DNA of 64,000 nucleotides from Takashimella koratensis (Eukaryota > Basidiomycota > Tremellomycetes > Trichosporonales > Tetragoniomycetaceae). Of the stretch, positions 11,601 through 22,726 are shown piece after piece. The notes below the pieces were generated by a model. It was not told the origin of the DNA, made no database searches, and was given only the letters and a program-made list of their open reading frames with translations. How positions within the stretch are numbered: the first letter of the stretch is position 1; every line of letters begins with the position of its first letter. The position numbers and the translations under genes were made by a program. Location: assembly GCA_003116875.1 (NCBI GenBank), contig BCKT01000003.1:1683185-1747184 (forward strand), given 5' to 3'.

Positions 11601-12890
11601 AGGGCAAAGAAGTCGACACGGGCAAAGGTAAAGGCAAAGCCAAGAACGCGTTCGAGAAAGCCCAACTCGCTTCGGTCGCGCATCTCATCCCGAAATCCGC
11701 CGCAGAGGTTGCGCAGCTCTTCGATATCCCCACCGACCCTGAAGAAGAGAGCGACGGGGGCTGGGGCCGGCCGATGTTTGGGGGTAAGAAAGGACGGATC
11801 GCGCTATTGCCCAAGACAATGGCGGACGTGGACGAGGAGATTCGAGAGTTCTTGTTGGATAAAGGGAAGACGACGTTGTCCCTCCCGCCCATGGACAAGG
11901 AAGGGAGGAAGAAAGTGCATCTGCTCGCTGAGGCTTACGATATCAAGTCCAAGTCCCGCGGTTCAGGCGCTGGTCGATTCACGTGAGTCTCAAGCTATCC
12001 CGGAGAAGGGTGTTGGCTGAAGTGATGTGCTGAGTATGAACACGTGCTGACGATGCCTGTTTTCTCAGTGTATTGATCAAGACAGCTCGGTCGGGATACA
12101 CAGTCGACGAAGACCGTGTGGAGCGAATCGTTACAGCCTCGTCATACTCGGGCGGTGCATTCTACAAAGCCCTCTACGGTCGAGGCGGCGGTGGTGGCGG
12201 GGACGGAAAGGGGAAGGGGAAGAAAGGTGGGGCGGCAGCGAGAGGGACGGGGCCTGCGTCGGCGAGGATGAGAGAGGGCGAGGCGGTAGGTGAAGGTGCG
12301 GAAAAGATTGGAATGGAGAACGTGGGCCACAAGCTTCTTAGCAAGATGGGGTGAGTCTGGATTCAATTGGAAGTGGACACTAGATAGTAGTTGCGGGTGG
12401 GGCATGAAAGAGGATGGGAGCGGTGGGGTGAGGGTCTGGCTGCTGGCTGCTGGTGGTGGAGTGAGTAAGCGCTGACAGATCTTCTTTCAGTTGGGCCGAA
12501 GGCGACAAGATTGGTCGAACACCCGGTGGTCTAGAAGTCCCGTAAGTCTCGATAACCTATTCGCAATGTCTTCATCCCTTCTCCCCCTTCTCCTCCCCTG
12601 CCCCTCAATCTACTCCAACCTCCGCACGATCCGGGGTTTGAGCTTTAGCGTTGTCTGGCCGTAGTCTGGCTCAGCTTTGCAATGTGGCTTGCTTGCTGAC
12701 CGTCGGCCGAACAAATGCCTCAACGCGTCCTCTACTTCACTCCCCTTTGCCTCTTTGCCTCTTTGCCTCTTCACTTCTTCGCCTCCTCTCGCTTGTCCTC
12801 CCCGTGCTCGGTCCAACCCGTCATCGTACCTTACACATCGACAGGATCGTCGCGATCGTGAAGAACACCAAGAGCGGTCTGGGGGCGTGA
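8624..12890 (+). CDS. SQS1: Sqs1-like RGG, R3H and G-patch protein
   Basis: The coding sequence is join(8624..8939, 9070..9513, 9587..10761, 10838..11137, 11244..11343, 11406..11982, 12069..12350, 12491..12541, 12845..12890): 1097 codons with stop, all phases consistent. Order: an N-terminal Arg/Gly-rich region (about residues 22-85), a Pro/Thr-rich middle, a Lys/Arg patch (SKKAAKRDKRGRNKRKNRK), two long Asp/Glu tracts, an R3H-type region near 920-976 (DEEIREFLLDKGK, ending GRFTVLIKTARSG), and a G-patch at the extreme C-terminus (ENVGHKLLSKMGW to KSGLGA, about 1054-1096). In yeast, Sqs1/Pfa1 uses its G-patch to activate the DEAH helicase Prp43 in splicing and ribosome biogenesis (established). 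The last intron (12542-12844, 303 nt) is unusually long for this gene and lies inside the G-patch. Confidence 0.88.
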
Positions 12891-13961
12891 GAATTGTCTT
12901 CTTGGCGCGAAAGGGGATGAAGATACAGAGCTAGGCCCGCCCTGGCTGGCAGATTGGTTGGCGCTGGCTGACACGCTGGCTGGTTGGAACCTGGCTGCGG
13001 AGGTACCTGATCGATCTAGGCTTGGAGTAGCGTTGAGAATTTCATCCATGATTGGACGTTGGACGGGCCCGCGGGAGGGTGTAGATGTAGAGCGAATCAG
13101 TGGAGGAGTTGCAGGCCGGAGAACATTGGGCATTGTAGAGAGATATAAGAATGGCATCGACAAGAATGGCATCGACCTCACGTTGAGTGGGAGACTGAGA
13201 TTAGTAATTCATACGTTTATGTACACCTCTGGCGCGTTGAGTGCTTGTAACGGGACCAAACCAGCCTCTACTTCAGCATAGCGGTAGATGCGTGAACGAG
13301 ACGAGAAACAAGTTGGGTGTTCAGAAGTGTGAGAGCATGACGTGAAACCCGAGAAAATCGCGAGAGTGAAAAGGGCCCAGGTGGAAAACTAGCACCAAAT
13401 TATACGGCTAAAAAAACGGCGACACTGCGATCGGCCGAGGCAGGCAGGCAAGCTGTCAAACGCTGTCTGTCGGACGAAAACGTGTACTGGACATTGACAC
13501 ATCCTTCACGGCTGTAAGCAATGCTTCAGACGTAAGCATGGGGCGCTCCGCACTATCGACGAATGTCACACGAGTCGCTACTCTGTACATGTGGAGGTTG
13601 TGGTCAATAACGATTGAACCGTTCCAGTTGAGCCGTTTAAACGACGTTCGCAGTCCAGATCCCACCTTGCAAGCGAAGAGAGACGTGATCGCCTTCCATC
13701 CTATTTGGAATCAATGGATGTGCGCACTCTTTCACATGTCCCGTGCTCTCCCGGTCTCTTCCGCAGCTGAATTGGGGGATCCCCATCTGACCGTGCTCTC
13801 TCGTCAACGCAGCGCAGTCAGAACAAGCAGCGAGGTGTGGAAATCCCGACGCGAATTTTCCATGCCAAGACAGACCACAGGCACTACTCCCTCAGCTGAC
13901 CGGCCGAAAAGAAGCAAAACCTTGCACCTAACCACCACACGATCGGGTTTCTATTCTCCGT

Positions 13962-13970
13962 ATCAGATAA
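13962..13970 (+). promoter_or_regulatory. ATCAGATAA iron-GATA site 1
   Basis: An exact ATCAGATAA lies about 1.6 kb upstream of the ferric reductase ATG. ATCWGATAA is the extended binding site of fungal iron-responsive GATA repressors of the SreA/Urbs1/Cir1 class (established). Confidence 0.5.
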
Positions 13971-14788
13971 GCGAAACACCCCGAAGCGCCCTTTGGTCAG
14001 TTTCTCTTTCGGGTCTCGTTCAACAGCATCCCACCTATCACAGTCAGCGCCTGGGACCCACGCTCACTGCTCCTGACGCGTGTACCCCTGTTGCCTACGC
14101 AACTGAGAGCGCTAGTGTCGAGGCGTTGAACTCGTCTCGTCTAACCGTTGAGCCTTGTCGTATTTCTCTCGCACTAGTCGAACGCCTCGGTTTCTCCCCC
14201 TGGGTAGACTAGACCACCTTCCTCCGCGGCCGCTCTTACGCCCACCAAAGCCACCCATCCACCCCTCATCCCCTTCACCCACCCCCTGTTACTCATGCAC
14301 GACCTCGCCCACATCTGCAGCTCACATTCAGCCATCCATTACGTCTTCAGGGGTCTCTCTTTTCAGCCTTAAATTCTCCCAAAAACCTCCATCCCACGGC
14401 CAATATCTCCTTCGGACCAGGATTTCCGAACGGCCAATTCTTGGCACTCATCCCCACGCCCTTCTTCGGTTTTATTCACGCCGCCGCGCACCCCGGGTTC
14501 CGCGGGCTCAGAGCTGCGGCTCGACCCGCAGGCGTGGTGGGACCTCGACCCCGCCAGGGAAGCTGTGGAAACAGATCTCGTGGAGGTGAACCTATCAGGA
14601 CCATTTAGATGGGGATGTTCGAGTGCGAGCCAAGCCATCTGACCGTCAGCTTACACGCATTTGCCAGAAATCGCGGAGACGGGGGACAACAGGTGTGCGA
14701 GGGAGAGGACAATACTGTACGTACATTCCATGTCCAGGGGGGGAGGAGTGACGCCTCGTGGTCTAGACCTCGGCCCTAGGCTAACGCT

Positions 14789-14797
14789 ATCAGATAA
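14789..14797 (+). promoter_or_regulatory. ATCAGATAA iron-GATA site 2
   Basis: This is an identical 9-mer in the same orientation, 770 nt upstream of the ferric reductase start. Confidence 0.6.
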
Positions 14798-15399
14798 ACC
14801 CAAATCCCGAGCTACCACCCTCCTCTTGCCCCTTTTGCTCCCGTTCCCTCTTCGCTCATCCTGCCATCTGAATCCGAACCCGAAAAAGCCCCTCGATCTG
14901 CTCTCTCCTTTTCGTTCCTAGCGTTTAGAGCGAGGTGGTTCCACGTCTCTCCTCCCGCGCACTAGTACGATCGTTCCATGAAGCTAAAATTCTCTCTCCC
15001 TCATTCGCTACCCCTCCCTCCCCCTCCTCCGCCTTCCTCCACCTCCATCTACCCGTCTCCCACAACCACCCTCCTGGTCCCTCGTCCCTCCCATCACCCA
15101 CGCCCTACGCCCTTTGACCACCCTCCTTACCCCCTGTCCCATCTCCGCCTCCCCTGACAACTCATCGGCCGCGGCGTCGCCCTGATGAGAATTGTCAGCG
15201 GTCGGGAGATTTTTTTTCTCGGATTTTCCATGTCGACGAGGTATGGAATATGGAGAGATTCGGAAATGAGAGATGATGGGTCGAGAAATGGCCTCAGGTC
15301 AGTGAGAGGCTAAAAGGCAAGGATACCTGAGGGGGTAGATCTTCAAATTCCCCCACTGCTGCTTAAACTTTTGCTCTCAACAGAGCCTAGCAGTTCGTT

Positions 15400-15408
15400 A
15401 TCAGATAA
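15400..15408 (+). promoter_or_regulatory. ATCAGATAA iron-GATA site 3
   Basis: This is the third identical 9-mer, 159 nt upstream of the ATG, in the CT-rich proximal promoter. It is the position most likely to control transcription. Confidence 0.7.
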
Positions 15409-15558
15409 AAACCGACGAGAGTTGGCACCCGGACCAACCCGCCCACTTGGCCTCACCTCGCCCTTCCCGGTCTGCTCTTCCCACCATCGCGTTGTGACAC
15501 CTCCTCTCTACGCTCACCCATCCCCCTGGCCCCACTCTTACCCCTCATTCTCTTCGCA

Positions 15559-18507
15559 ATGAGCGATCTCGCTTTCAACCTCCTCGTGCCTCGTCAGGCG
15601 GTCGAGACGACTTCTGCCGTCTCTGCTTCCCGTTCCCGCTCTTCCGCCTCCGCCACGTCCGGTGCTGAAGCTGCTGCTTCTGGCTCCTCGGGCAGCGGCC
15701 GAGGCTCTGGCTCTGGCCCGGCCGTCGCTACCGCCTCCACCACCGCTGCTGCTGCCGCTGCGTCGGGCAAAGGTTCCGCTGCCGCTGCTTCCTCGGCCGC
15801 CTCCAACGGTACCGCCGCCGCTACCACCCAGACCCACGGCCACGGTGGTGGTGGTAAAGCCACCGACTACTCGCCCTACTACGCATGGTATTCCATCGCC
15901 GGGGCCGTCGCGATCCTCTTCCTCCTCCGTATTCGCCGCCTTTTGGTCGCTTGGTGGGCGCAACGCCGGGCACGGTCGTCCCCGCGCAGCTCGGGCCAGG
16001 GCTCCCCGTCGTCTTCTTCTCCGCCGTCCCTCTCAGGCGCGGAAAAGAAGAAAGCCGCCGCAACAGTTGCACCCTTCGCTGCCGGTAGATCTGGTAGAGG
16101 TCCCCTGGTGAGGTCGTACGCCGCCACAGCCGCCGTGTGGGATAACCTCATGTACATTCGTGTCTTCCCGCTCTGGATCTATTCGTCAAGCAACACCGCA
16201 GAGTTGCTCTGGACAGCGGCGTATATCGGTATCGCGTTGGGTATCGCTTTCTGGGCATCTTGGAGTAAGTCTATCCTTCAGCCATTAACGCTATCAGTAC
16301 CGCTCGACCAGTCACTGAACCACTTCACTCTTCAGACAACGGCAACTTCAAGTTCCGAAACCCCATCGCACACATGGTACGTCCTTGCTCCTACCCTTGC
16401 CTTCCCCAGCCATACTCCTTAGCTCCCATCGTGGCCCCCGACCCAATCCGCTCTACATTGCTCCTGCTGACGTTCCCGACCCAGGCCCTGTACCAAATCC
16501 CCATCATCGTCGGCCTCGCGTCCAAGAACAACGTCATCTCTTTCATCACTGGTGTCTCTTACCAGAAGCTCAATTACCTCCACCGTGCTGCGGGCCGGAC
16601 ATGTTGCTTATGTGCCTGGGTCCACGCTTTCCAATGGATTCACGACGGGCTGCAGACGAAGAGTCAACCGGGCACTCTGCTCTTCCAGTCGGTCAGTCAC
16701 AGCTCAACATCAGTACCATCATTGATCTCGTTGTGCTGATATCGCCTCCATCTGTCAAACAGGGTGCTGTCGCGTTCATCGCGCTCAACATTATGCTTTT
16801 ATCGAGCTTCGCCATCGTCCGCAGGGTCATGTACGAGGCTTTCCTCGTCATCCACATCGTCTTTGCCCTGTGAGTCTTTAGCCACACTTCACCACCAGCC
16901 ACGACTTCATCTGTGTACCTTGACTTACTTTCACTAGCGTCTTCATCCTCGGTGCCTACTACCACGCCCCGCAGTACGCTACCTTCTGCTGGGTGAGTCA
17001 CGCGTTTCGTCTTCACCACCCGCCGCCGCCGTCCACCCTCGCTTGACACTTGACACGCTGACGCCCACCTTTCAGGCTGGCTTGATCCCGTGGGCGCTCG
17101 ACCGTGTCGTTGGTCTCCTCAAGATGTTCGTGATCAACAGCGCGTGGCTCATGCCATTCCGTTCGAGGCGTGGCGAGACGTCCAACTGTACTCTTGAGCT
17201 CGTCGACCACGACGTCATCCGAATCACTGCAAAGCGCCCGCTCCTCCGCTGGACTCCTGGACAACATGCGTAAGTGTCAAGTTGGCCGCAAGCAGTGAGC
17301 AAAGTGCTTACTCTTTGATAGGTACGTCACGATGCCGACCATCGCGACGCTCAGGTACGAGCAGCACCCATTCACGATTGGCAACATCCTTTCCGCGTCC
17401 GGCGACGTCGTCTTCCTTGTCCGCGCGCACCACGGTACGTCCGAACCTGAATACGATGTCAGTAAAGCCTTGCTGACACCCCTTCTCCTTTAGGTTTCAC
17501 TAAGAAGCTTCGCGAGAAACTCACTAGCGACGTCACGACCGACCTCCCGCTGTACCTCGACGGACCTTATGGTAACGTCTCCGACATGTCGCACCACGGT
17601 ACCGTCGTCATGGTCGCTGGTAAGTCGATCTCGGCTGCTCTACGCCTGGGTTCATGTTAACATTGATCACAGGTGGGACGGGTATCACTTACGCGTTGTC
17701 GATCTTCCTCGGAATCGTCGCGGCCGCCAAAAAGGGCAAAGTCGCAACCACGCGCCTCCGATTGATCTGGAACGTCCGTCACACTGCTCACATCGCTTGG
17801 ATCGCACCTCTCCTCAATGAGCACCTCGCGACTGGGGATCTCGGTGCTTCGGGTGTTGACATCCGCGTCGACGTGCACGTTACCCGCTCTGTCTTGTCAG
17901 ACGAGGGCGAAGACGAGCGAGGGTTGACAGATGCGATCGCGCACCCTCATGAGCACGGAGATTCTCATCACCACGGCCACGCACACTCCAACTCTGTCGG
18001 CAGCGCAGAAATCCTCTCCTCTCCCGCCTCCCCACCGTTGTCTTCCCACCCCTCCTCCACGGGCCTCTCGACGCCTGGTCTCGAAGCCTACAGCCCTGAA
18101 GGCAGCAGCGAAGTCGTCAACGAGAAGACTGTTGCACAGGCGCAGCATGGACGCGATCTCAGGGCCGAGCGAGTCGACGGAACCAAGTTTGGGCTGGAAG
18201 CAGCGTCGACGGCGTTCGTGACGTTCCACTCGGGCAGGTCGAACTTGAAGACGGCAATGGCTGAGCACGTTGGCGCTACCCAGACAACAATGGGTGTTGG
18301 AGGTGAGTCGAGAAAAGGATGAACGAGAAGTAGTTGAGACTGGATGCTGACTGTCCTTCTTCTATCGGTCTGCTTGGAACAACAGTTTGTGGACCGTCAG
18401 CTTTGCAGCTCGACGTCAGGAGGGCAATCACTCACGTGAACAGCGCGTCGTCCGTATTCAAGGGCCAAGCACCCATCGACCTTCATGTCGAGCGCTTCGG
18501 ATGGTAG
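15559..18507 (+). CDS. Ferric-chelate reductase (FRE/NOX-type flavocytochrome)
   Basis: The coding sequence is join(15559..16264, 16336..16376, 16485..16691, 16763..16869, 16938..16992, 17076..17269, 17322..17434, 17494..17619, 17673..18302, 18386..18507): 766 aa. Two haem-binding His pairs spaced 14 residues apart lie in membrane helices (His282/His296 and His349/His363). FAD binding is marked by HPFTIGN (452-458), and NADPH binding by GGTGIT (517-522) and VCGPSAL near the end (727-733). The product should reduce Fe(III), and perhaps Cu(II), at the plasma membrane for uptake. The N-terminal 85 residues are Ser/Ala/Gly-rich, followed by one extra hydrophobic segment. A His-rich stretch (HPHEHGDSHHHGHAHS, about 607-622) interrupts the NADPH domain and may bind metal. 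Three ATCAGATAA sites upstream suggest iron repression. Confidence 0.93.
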
Positions 18508-21500
18508 CTTAGATGAACTTCCGAAAGTTGCGACGTCTTGGGAAGTTGGTTGATCTCAACTTGGGTCTGCACCTTGCTCTTCAGTCTGCCGACTATCGGT
18601 CCACCTCATCATTCCCTCGACGTTCATGCGAACGTTTCATTCTTATCACCTTCATTTTTGTTCATGTCTTGGCTGTGGGTAATCGGCTTTCAGGAGGAAT
18701 CAGGTAGAAATCAGAGACGAAATGGGACGTGACCAATTTCGGTTGACGACGAAGGGGTAAAACATGAAGTCGAAAGTGGTTGGATTAAGTCGATTTTGGA
18801 TTAAGTAGGGAGATAACAAGAAAGAAAACGTAGTTAGATGGTAGTGATGTACATGCAGGTTGCAAATGTTGATAGATTACTGTCGTGTTGATCTTGAAGA
18901 GGAGGACAGGACGATTTCGACGGTGTTTATTTGAGTCGAAGTGAGCGTATTGAGAAGTGAGAACGTGAGAATCTCTACGCTGATACATCGTACGTCCTTA
19001 CACCATACGAGAAAGACCATCCTATTTTTGACTTGCGATATTAAACTTGCCGTTTCGCTTGCACGTATTTCGCCAACTTGCGCCATCTACATGTACGCCC
19101 AGGCTCATCTTGTTCGTTAGACCGTATTGTTAGCCATGCATTCGTGCATGCAAGCCAACAGGGTCAGTAGCCCACCGTACGCTTGGTTCTGGTAAGTGCC
19201 ACTTTTAGGGCAATTTGCAGGGTGGGATGACTGTCGCCGCTGGGCTCCACTGACCGGACCAATTTCGTCATGGTCCCACGACCCACTAACCAAACCCTCC
19301 CACCCCATCCTCTCCACCTTCCGCCGTTTCCCACCTGCTCCGCGCTCCTTGATCCACGTCTCCTGGTCAGCCCGGCATCATATGCAGCCGGTGCAAACCT
19401 TTGACCTTGGATTCAGCGCCTCTCTACGCCCGCAGCGCCCTTCTTGCCTTGGGCGCACCCCGGCAAATTTTGGCATGTTTCGGCAGCGACAGCGAAACCC
19501 AGCAAGCGAGGGGGGAACCCTTCGCCCCATTCATCACGCCCAGGCTCGCCGCTGCTGCCAAGAGAGAATTCATCTTCTCATCTTTTAAGGGCGGCGAAGG
19601 GAAGGGGGAGAGGGTAGCCGTCGGTTCAATTCTTCATCTTCCAGGGGGAATGTATGCAATCCCTGTGCCTATTCCAGTGCGGCGGATACAGTAAACGGTC
19701 ACGGGGTCTGGGTCAGAGAGAGCGACGCCCAAGAATGAGTGAGGTCTAGAGGTCTAGTAAGTGATTTCTTTCAAACCAAGGGAAGGACAGACCGAGAACA
19801 GATCCCTTTTCATGGGTGGAGGGATACTTGGGCCGCACAGTCCGAGCGGTCTCTCCTCGAGGAGCTGCGCAAGGGTCTTGGTTCTGCGCAATCCCCACGC
19901 TATCGAGTCTGGCTGTGAGCCCGAACTCAGGTTCCTCGCCCTCCTCTCCAGTGCCTGCCTACGTTTATCGGGCTCGCGCTCCACCCCGCCACATAGTTTA
20001 ACCGATTCTGGTGAGTGGATGGGTCCAGATTTTTTTGTAGGTCGTAGTGTGGGATGTCGAATTCAGGGAGGCGGCAGAGGAGCAATCGATTCCAGCGGGA
20101 AGGGGCGCGGCGATCTTGGACTCTCTTACTCTTCGATCTAGATGCTCCGGGGTTTGCGCATGCATACGGCGCGGAATGGAGGTAGTCTGCTACGGCTACT
20201 GAGCGCGAGGTCAGTCCCGGTCAGGGGGGGGAGAGTGGGACCCCTGGATTCTGCTGGCGTGCCCATGGATGACTTCAGGCTACATCAACTGAGCGAGACC
20301 CAAGGATTTGATGCACCATGTCTGACCCTCACATCCAGGAATTCCAGGACTAGCAGACTTGAGTAAATAAAAATCCGGTGGAAGCAGCCCCACCTAGAGA
20401 GTCCGCGAGTCAGCTTTGGAGATCGTACGACGACGCCGAGGGCCACCTCCCGTGGGCAGCGTCCAGGCAAAGTCGAGGAGGAGAACAAAGAAGCAGAAAA
20501 AAAATAAACTAAGGATAGTCGGCTAGGGCCCGTTCCCACAAAGGAGATCAGCGGAAATCTCGCTTGGTGTCTGCTATCCTGTCGTTGCGGCTCAGAAGGA
20601 GCGCCTGCATGCATGCATGATTTCTTGCCAAGTGTGTCAGTCAGTCAGTCCGCCTGGGCATTCAATGGTCTGGGGCGGTTATTGACGAGCGCGGACCAAG
20701 CAAGACCTGACATCACCGGCGGCGAGATCCTTTAGGCACGTGACTTTGCGCGCCCTTGTTGCTTGCTCAACAATTCCTCTCGACCTCGACCTTTCCTCCC
20801 CTCTATAGTCAACTCTCTCGCCGTTCCCTCTCACCTACCAACTCTCCACCTTCGCGTTCGCATCCAAACGCCGCCGCAGCCCAAGCCGAGACTCGGACCC
20901 AACTTTCCCTTTCGGAATCCGTGGATTACGACGTCTTCAACAAGCGGCTCACTTCCCCTTCCAGCCGTCCCCGCCGTCGTTCAACCAAAACTACCTTCCT
21001 TTGCTATACGAGGCTAAGAGCCGCGACAAATCCCCAAACCACGCGTTGATCGTCGTTAGTCACCGTCAAGCAAACAACCACACCTCGTGGCGAGCCCCCA
21101 GCGCAAGGTCTCGGTATCCGAGGCTGACAAGCGACCGCTGAGGGAACAAGTCCAAGCCAAAGGAGGTGGAAGCGGCGAAATTAAATAGGCATCAAGAGAA
21201 GGATTAGGAAGAGACACTAGCCCCGGCTGCAATCGAGACTGGAAGTCTTGACTTGGCACAATTAGTACATTGCTGTTCTATCCCTTCATTAGTCGACTCC
21301 TCTTTCTTGCTCTGTAGAAACGTCTAGCTCGGAGAGAGCCCTTTAGAGGGAAGTCAAGCACAGCCAACGCACTCAGACTGTTGCTCGGATTGTTCTTCTC
21401 AACTCAAAAGCTCTAAGAGTCGACAGGCGACGATCACAGCCCGACTGCCTAGAAGAACACTTCGAGATCATCAGAGCAAGAGCAAGGGGCAAGGACAAGA

Positions 21501-22726
21501 ACGCACGACGTCGACGCTGGAAGCCCTGAACCAATCATACGATCGATAGTACCCAGCAGACCAGCTCAGACGCCGGGCTCGACTCGAGAGGAGAGAGAGC
21601 AAGGTTGCATCAGTAGCAGGATCAAGGATCACGCGGACCTATCAACCCAAGCTTAAACCCGGCTCTCCTCTCCACCCCAAGTGAGTACGGTCCTAGGAAT
21701 CACCCGCCGTTCCGTTCCTTTTCACGACCCGCTCGCAACTTTTCCACCTCCTCTCTTCCTCTCCTCCACCCCCATGCTTCCTTCTCTTGTTTTTCTCCCC
21801 TTTCTCAAACATTCATCCGCGTTTATCTTTCCTCTCTGCGCAAGGGCACAGTTGACACAAAGTCACCTTAAGCGTCGCCCCTTCCCCCACCCCAAAGGGC
21901 AGTGGCGACCGGACAACACCGGCTCAGGGGCACACGAAGGTACGCAAGCCGTCGCCCTTTCGTCTCTCACCACACCACATCACTGGAATTGCAACTTTCG
22001 TCTCTAACTCGATCACCGTTTGTCTACGCGAACACCCCATAGCCTCTCAGTACCAGCAGTAGTATCAGAGTCGGCGATCAGTAGAGGGTAGTTTGTAGTG
22101 AAGCGAATTAGCTGCAGGGCTCACTTCCGCCGGAGAAGGGGTGACCAGGTCAGGTGGATCGAGTGACTCGGGTAGACGGAGCTTGTCAAAGTACATCATC
22201 GTGCTGTAAGACGTGATCCGGCGGCCAGTAGGCAGACCAACCGCTTGATCGACCTCAACCGCGACTCGCCGACACGCTCGGAAGGGGCAAGGCGAGGCTA
22301 GGGAGACGGGTATAGTCGTTACACCCCTCCTTTCTCCTGCCCCCCGGAGAGTTCCATTCACCGCGCTCTTGATCAACCATCGACCGGCCGAGCTCACCTA
22401 TTTGACACCGCGGGACCGACCACCGAGCAGACAACCACTTTGTACTTTCTCCTTCCCCTTCCGCTCACCCTTTCCTTCCTCTTTTCTCACCCCCTCCTCC
22501 CTTCCCGCTTTCTTCGACTGGCCTCCTTCTTCAAACCCAAAACCATCTCTCTTTTTGCTTTTTCCACCTTCCTTCCGACACAACACCTCACACACGTCCT
22601 CTAGTCGTCGCCTCTCCCACATCCATATACACAACCATCGTGCTCACTCCCGCCGGTCCTCTCACGCGCTTTCAACACCGAGTAAGACGCCTTGCTTCGC
22701 TTCACTCCACCTCCATCTCAGTCGCC
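18508..22726. other. 4.2-kb intergenic region before the Zn2Cys6 gene
   Basis: No conserved gene was found on either strand. The first 600 nt are probably the 3' flank of the ferric reductase. Around 20737-20742 there is a CACGTG E-box (GGCACGTGAC) followed by CT-rich DNA and a TATAG-containing segment, a likely promoter. A candidate leader intron starts near 21680 (CCCCAAGTGAGTACGG). The last 450 nt before ATG 22727 are CT-rich leader sequence. Open frames of 60-130 codons here (for example 19401-19694) lack ATG starts or recognisable domains. Confidence 0.5.

Larger units (their letters stand above)
12891..15558. other. Intergenic region upstream of ferric reductase
   Basis: These 2.7 kb contain no recognisable gene. 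One ATG-initiated frame of 224 codons (13538-14212, plus) has no familiar domain and one of the GATA sites lies inside it, so I treat it as chance or an orphan. The segment from about 14200 to 15558 is strongly CT-rich on the plus strand, typical of a promoter and leader here. Three ATCAGATAA sites are annotated separately. Confidence 0.5.

Noticed and set aside
13538..14212. 224-codon ATG frame upstream of the ferric reductase
   Set aside because: It has no domain, promoter or intron signals and contains a likely regulatory GATA site. It is kept only as a remark in the intergenic entry.
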